Below are positions 60,222 to 64,000 of a stretch of DNA of 64,000 nt, one piece after another. The DNA lies in NCBI RefSeq assembly GCF_030936135.1, contig NC_082596.1, positions 1,154,155-1,218,154 of the forward strand. The letters run 5' to 3'. Within the stretch, counting starts at the first letter, position 1; each line of letters begins with the position of its first letter. This DNA is from Gavia stellata. Its lineage: Eukaryota > Chordata > Aves > Gaviiformes > Gaviidae. The position numbers were made by a program, and so were the translations under genes. The notes under the pieces were generated by a model that had not been told where the DNA came from, did no database searches, and saw only the letters and a list, made by a program, of their open reading frames with translations.

Positions 60222-60530
60222 TTAGCAGGGGTAGCAGCCTCTCCTGCCACCGAAGCAGCCCAGGCCTCCAAAGCCATAGCCGTAGCCGAAGCCGCCGGAG
60301 GAGATGGGCACTCCCTGGGAGCTGAGGATGTTGCCCACGGCAGCGGATGAGGAGGATCCGACGGCGGTGTTCTGTGGGAAGGAGCTGAGGATGGGTCCTG
60401 GCAGGGTGACGAGCACGGCGGGAGGCTGGATGACGACGCGGGAGTCCTCGCACTGCCTGACACAGGGCTCGTTGCAGCTGTCAGCCAGCGGGGTGGGTCC
60501 GCAGGGGCGGCAGAGGTCGTAGCAGGCCAT
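60222..60530 (-). CDS. Feather-type beta-keratin (corneous beta-protein), complete single coding exon
   Basis: Encodes a 102-residue structural protein that polymerises into the 3-4 nm filaments of feather, scale or claw cells. The sequence starts [19 protein letters not shown], which is the conserved feather-keratin N-terminus. Cysteines lie at residues 3, 7, 10, 19, 23 and 27, for disulfide cross-linking. Residues about 28-60 form the proline- and valine-rich beta-sheet core ([20 protein letters not shown]). A Gly/Tyr-rich tail follows ([17 protein letters not shown], residues 79-95), ending in RRGCYPC. Known feather keratins are usually 97-100 residues, so the length fits. The start is the first ATG, 20 nt inside exon 2, and the stop is TAA. 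The reading frame is intact. It is the only keratin copy in the window, although such genes are normally clustered, so the cluster may lie beyond the right edge. The exact subfamily (feather, scale, claw or feather-like) is not resolved. Confidence 0.95.
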   Translation of the reverse strand: MACYDLCRPCGPTPLADSCNEPCVRQCEDSRVVIQPPAVLVTLPGPILSSFPQNTAVGSSSSAAVGNILSSQGVPISSGGFGYGYGFGGLGCFGGRRGCYPC

Positions 60531-60550
60531 GTCTGTGGTGTGGAGGGTCC

Positions 60551-60757
60551 CTGGAAGAGAGGGTGTTGAGGAAGTGGAGGGGAATGGGGGTACAAGGGGT
60601 GGTGATGCAGGAGGGCGAGGGAGTGGGGAGGCGTGGTGTGGGGCTGTGGGCAGTGTGGTGATGGGGAGGCATCAGGGCTGTGTGTGTGGGGTCAGAGTGT
60701 GCTGGAAGAAGGGGCCAAGTGGGTGAGGAGAAGGAGGGGAAGGGTTTTCAGGCTCAC
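60551..60757 (-). other. Intron of the feather keratin gene (5' UTR intron)
   Basis: The intron is 207 nt, from GTGAGC at 60757 to a pyrimidine-rich acceptor (CTCTCTTCCAG) ending at 60551. It separates the leader from the coding exon, 20 nt upstream of the ATG. An intron in the 5' UTR just before the start codon is the standard architecture of this gene family, although 207 nt is on the short side. Confidence 0.8.
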
Positions 60758-60797
60758 CTTGTTGACTGCAGAGGAGAAGGCGTCAGGAGCAGTGTGT
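60758..60797 (-). other. Non-coding exon 1 of the feather keratin gene
   Basis: Read on the minus strand, a short leader ends CAGTCAACAAG followed by GTGAGC, a strong splice donor (exon end at 60758). Feather keratin genes characteristically have a roughly 40-nt non-coding first exon, and this one is about 40 nt if transcription starts about 25-30 bp below the TATA box. The 5' end is inferred from that spacing and not observed directly. Confidence 0.75.
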
Positions 60798-60820
60798 GAG
60801 GGAGAGAGGCTCTGGGCCGG

Positions 60821-60828
60821 CTTTTATG
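60821..60828 (-). promoter_or_regulatory. TATA box of the feather keratin gene
   Basis: CATAAAAG on the minus strand, about 63 bp upstream of the exon 1 donor. This places the start site near 60790-60797. Keratin genes of this family carry a TATA box just upstream of the short leader exon. No clear CCAAT box is visible in the next 120 bp. Confidence 0.7.
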
Positions 60829-60959
60829 CTGGTCCCCGAGTGCCCAAGGGGGTGAGACAGCCTTTGCGCATGACAGCATTTTTCAGCACGCATCTGTTGC
60901 ATGCCACAGCCTGGCAAGTAATGAAGTGGGGTGTGTTTCCCTTGCTGCAATTCTGCAAT

Positions 60960-61984
60960 TTCATGTCCTCCTCTTGAGGTAGTGTCCCTCTGGCCCAGGC
61001 GGCAGCTTTTAAGTGAGAGTATTAGAGGCCAGAGGTTTGGTGTTGAAAGCATGTGTTAGGACGGGCAGAGGTTGCAACCAAAGCATAGGAGAGGTGGGGT
61101 GTCATCAGTGAGGTCATCCTGTGGCACTCGTGTGGTGTGGTTTGCGGGTGCGCTATGAAGAGGGGGTCCAATTTCCTTGCAGCTCTGTCAGGCTGGTCAG
61201 GGCTTCTGAGGTGTGCCGGGCGTGAGGTTTTGCCCCTTCCATCACCTTCAGTCCCTCTCTGACTTGCTCCCAGCTCACTAAGCCTGTCCTAATCCTGGCC
61301 TTTCCCATTGGATGTGCTCTGTGGGTGCCTTGGTGCCCTTCTTGCTTGTAGGCTTGTATCTGGGAGAAAGGAGGATGCCTCTTTGGGCTTGTGCCCCCTT
61401 GGTGCCGTCCCTGGGGGTGGCAGTGCAAGCTGGCAGAGGAGGGCTGCTTGGGAGAGCAGGAATAACTCCTGGCAGCCCTGGTTCAGAGCTCTCAAGCCCT
61501 GTGGTGTCGGGAGGCCTGCCAGGCTCCCAAAAGGCCTGTGCTGGCCCCTCTGTTCTGCTCTCCTTAGCTGGGGCTGGCGTGTTTGCAGTCTGGGCTTTGC
61601 ATGATGTAGTGGTTCGTGTGGGACACGTCGCAAGGTCAGGTGAGTTTCTGGAGAGCCCGTGAGTGTGGCAAGAGGCAGAGGAGGAGTGGGGCCCTGGTGA
61701 GCGAGGGCCTTTGGGGTTTTTACTTGAGGTGAGAGCTGAGGGGTGAGATTCTTTCCCTGCACAGCGTTTGATGGGCAGAAAGAGGATTTGGAGATTGCCG
61801 AGGGGAGTTGTAGGACAGCATGCAGCGTGTGGTCGCAGAACTGAGGCCCTGGTGGTGGTGGGTGCATGCCAAAGGGTTGATGAATGGCCAGGCCTGCCTG
61901 GATTGAGCTGAAGTGAGTGTTTTTCAGGCTGTTTGTCAGGTGAGCAGTGCTTGTTGCTGAGGAAGATGAAGGGAGTTAGGAAGG
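60960..61984. other. Upstream flank of the keratin gene
   Basis: About 1 kb of GC-moderate unique sequence between the keratin promoter and the CR1 cluster. No second keratin copy, TATA box or keratin-like frame is visible here. Confidence 0.55.
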
Positions 61985-62229
61985 AGTGATGTGTGTCTGA
62001 AGGTTAGCAAGTCCATGGGGCCTGAGGGGTTGTAGCCACGAATGCTGAGGGAGCTGGGCAATGTCCTTGGGAGGGCCCTCTTCATTAGCTTGGAAATGTC
62101 ATGGAGCCTGGGTGTGGTTTCGGATGGCTGGAAGAGAGCTCAGAGCCCTGCTATCTTGAAGATCAGGAAGGAAGTTCTGGGAAAGTAGAGGCTGGTGAGC
62201 CTGACCTCATTTCTGGGGAAGGTGATGGA
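61985..62229 (+). mobile_element. CR1 LINE internal fragment, interrupted by another CR1
   Basis: Degraded CR1 ORF2: frames read GPEGL, PRMLREL, GWKRAQSPAILK and LVSLTSFLGKVME, matching the CR1 block just before and into the reverse transcriptase. It stops at GGTGATGGAG, where a minus-strand CR1 tail begins. Confidence 0.75.
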
Positions 62230-63756
62230 GAATCACAGAATCACTAAGGTTGGAAAAGACCCGTAAGATCATTAACTACAACCATCAACCAACACCACCA
62301 TGCCCACTAAACCATGTCCCACAATGCCTCATCCACACGTTCCTTGAACACCTCCAGTGATGGTGACTCCACCACTCGCCTGGGCAGCTTATTCCAGTGT
62401 CTCACCTCTCTCTCAGCAAAGACATTTTTCCTAATATCCAGCCTGAACCTCCCCTGGCGCAACCTGAGGACATTCCTCTTGTCCTGTCGCTAGTCACTTG
62501 GGAGAAGAGACCAACACCCACCTCTCTGCAACCCCCTTTCAGGCAGTTGTAGAGAGCGATAAGGTCTCCCCTCAGCCTCCTCTTCTCCAGACTGAACAAC
62601 CCCAGTTCCCTCAGCCGCTCCTCATCAGACTTGTGCTCCAGACCCCTCACCAGCTTCGTCGCCCTTCTCTGGACACGCTCCAGCACCTCAATGTCCTTCT
62701 TGGAGTGAGGGGCCCAAAACTGAACACAGGATTCGAGGTGCGGCCTCACTAGAGCCGAGTACAGGGGCACGATCACCTCCCTGCTCCTGCTGGCCACACC
62801 ATTTCTGATACAGGCCAGGATGCCGTTGGCCTTCTTGGCCACCTGGGCACACTGCTGGCTCATCTTCAGCTGGCTGTCAATCAACACCCCCAGGTCCTTT
62901 TCTGCAGGGCAGCTTTCCAGCCACTCGTCCCCAAGCCTGTAGCGTTGCCTGGGGTTGTTGTGACTCAAGTGCAGGACCTGGCACTTGGCCTTATTGAACC
63001 TCATCCAATTGGCCTCGGCCCATCGATCCAGCCTGTCCAGATCCCTCTGCAGAGCCTTCCGACCCTCGAGCAGATCAACACTCCCTCCCAACTTGGTGTT
63101 GTCTGCAGACTTACCGAGGGTGCACTCGATCACCTCATCCAGATCATCGATAAAGATATTAAAGAAGACCGGCCCCAAAACTGAGCCCTGGGGGACTCCC
63201 CTTGTCACCGGCCGCCAACTGGATTTCACTCCATTCACCACGACTCTCTGGGCTCGGCCGTCCAGCCAGTTTTCTACCCAGCGAAGAGTGCACATGTCCC
63301 AGCCACGAGTCGCCAGCTTCTCCAGGAGAATACTGTGGGGGACAGTGTCGAAGGCTTTACTAAAGTCCAGGTAGGTAACATCGACGGCCTTCCCCTCATC
63401 CACTAGGCGGGTCACCTGGTCATAGAAGGAGATCAGGTTGGTCAAGCAGGACCTGCCCTTCATGAACCCGTGCTGGCTGGGCCTGATCCCTTGGTTGTCC
63501 TGCACGTGCCCTGTGAGTGCCCTCAGGATGAACCTCTCCATAGTCTTCCCTGGCACCGAGGTCAGGCTGACAGGCCTGTAGTTCCCCGGATTTTCCTTCT
63601 GGCCCTTCTTGTAGATGGGCATCATGTTGACAAGCCTCCAGCCGTTCGGGACCTCCCCTTTTAACCAGGACTGTTGATAAATGATGGAGAGTGGCTTGGC
63701 AAGCTCTCTGTCAGCTCCCTCAGTACCCTTGGGTGGATGCCATCAGGCCCCATAAG
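62230..63756 (-). mobile_element. CR1 LINE with a 407-codon open ORF2 segment
   Basis: The reversed 3' tail starts at AATCACAGAATCACTAAGG. 62402-63625 is uninterrupted for 407 codons and covers the reverse transcriptase and C-terminal region: [59 protein letters not shown], then [20 protein letters not shown] and [20 protein letters not shown]. The catalytic block reads [10 protein letters not shown] where functional copies have KFADDTKLGG, losing the second aspartate. The open frame ends early relative to the normal C-terminus, and the 5' end is truncated near the GPDGIHP block. It is probably the youngest CR1 here, but not competent. Confidence 0.95.
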
Positions 63757-64000
63757 TCATGGAGGTGCTGGAGAGCATCCAAAGAAGAGTAACAAAGCTG
63801 GTGAAGGGTCTAGAGTACGAGTCCTGTGAGGAGCGGCTGAGGGAACTGGGGTTGTTTAGCCTTGAGAAAAGGAGGCTGAGGGGAGACCTTATCACTCTCG
63901 ACAACTATCTGAAAGGCGGGTCTAGCAAGGTGGGTGTCGGTCTCTTCTCCCAAGTAACAAGAGATAGGACAAGAGGAAATGGCCTCAAGTTGCACCAGGG
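63757..64000 (+). mobile_element. CR1 LINE 3' part, runs off the window
   Basis: [20 protein letters not shown], then [20 protein letters not shown] and [20 protein letters not shown], the CR1 ORF2 C-terminal blocks in plus orientation. It may be the continuation of the plus-strand copy at 61985-62229 with about 1 kb missing, or a separate insertion. Confidence 0.9.

Overview
This is bird nuclear DNA. Two signals show it. About twenty fragments of the CR1 LINE, the dominant avian retrotransposon, lie on both strands. There is also one complete feather-type beta-keratin (corneous beta-protein) gene near the right end, with the usual non-coding first exon, short intron and single coding exon. 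I saw no bacterial or viral genes, tRNA, rRNA or CRISPR array.

Layout. 1-46,350 is AT-moderate, apparently non-coding DNA with scattered CR1 pieces, poly-A/T tracts and small tandem repeats. It looks like long intron plus intergenic sequence. 46,356-47,869 is a minisatellite of about 35 copies of a 43-44 bp unit. 47,870-48,480 is a poly-C/poly-G transition with a perfect 36-bp hairpin. 48,480-49,220 is a CpG-rich promoter, interrupted by a 200-N assembly gap, with a probable short first coding exon on the minus strand (ATG at 48,534, donor after 48,524). 49,250-51,350 is a second GC-rich array (37-48 bp units). 52,539-54,300 is a long, decayed CR1 with reverse transcriptase. 54,450-59,520 is mixed sequence with CR1 pieces, a degenerate repeat and a CCAAT-rich stretch. 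59,770-60,800 is the feather keratin gene (minus strand). 61,985-64,000 is a pile-up of CR1 copies in opposite orientations.

How it fits together. The CpG-island promoter would drive a minus-strand gene running left from 48.5 kb. A 138-nt, phase 0/0 open exon candidate with good splice sites lies at 34,063-34,200 on the same strand, and several shorter candidates exist. I could not identify the protein, so this gene is an inference from splice and codon structure. The keratin gene is a separate, self-contained unit with TATA box, intron, CDS and AATAAA.

Limits. No searches were run. Exon calls away from the keratin gene rest on splice motifs and reading frames alone. The very long open frames in the two GC arrays (up to about 946 codons, in many frames) are a consequence of stop-free repeats and are not called as genes.
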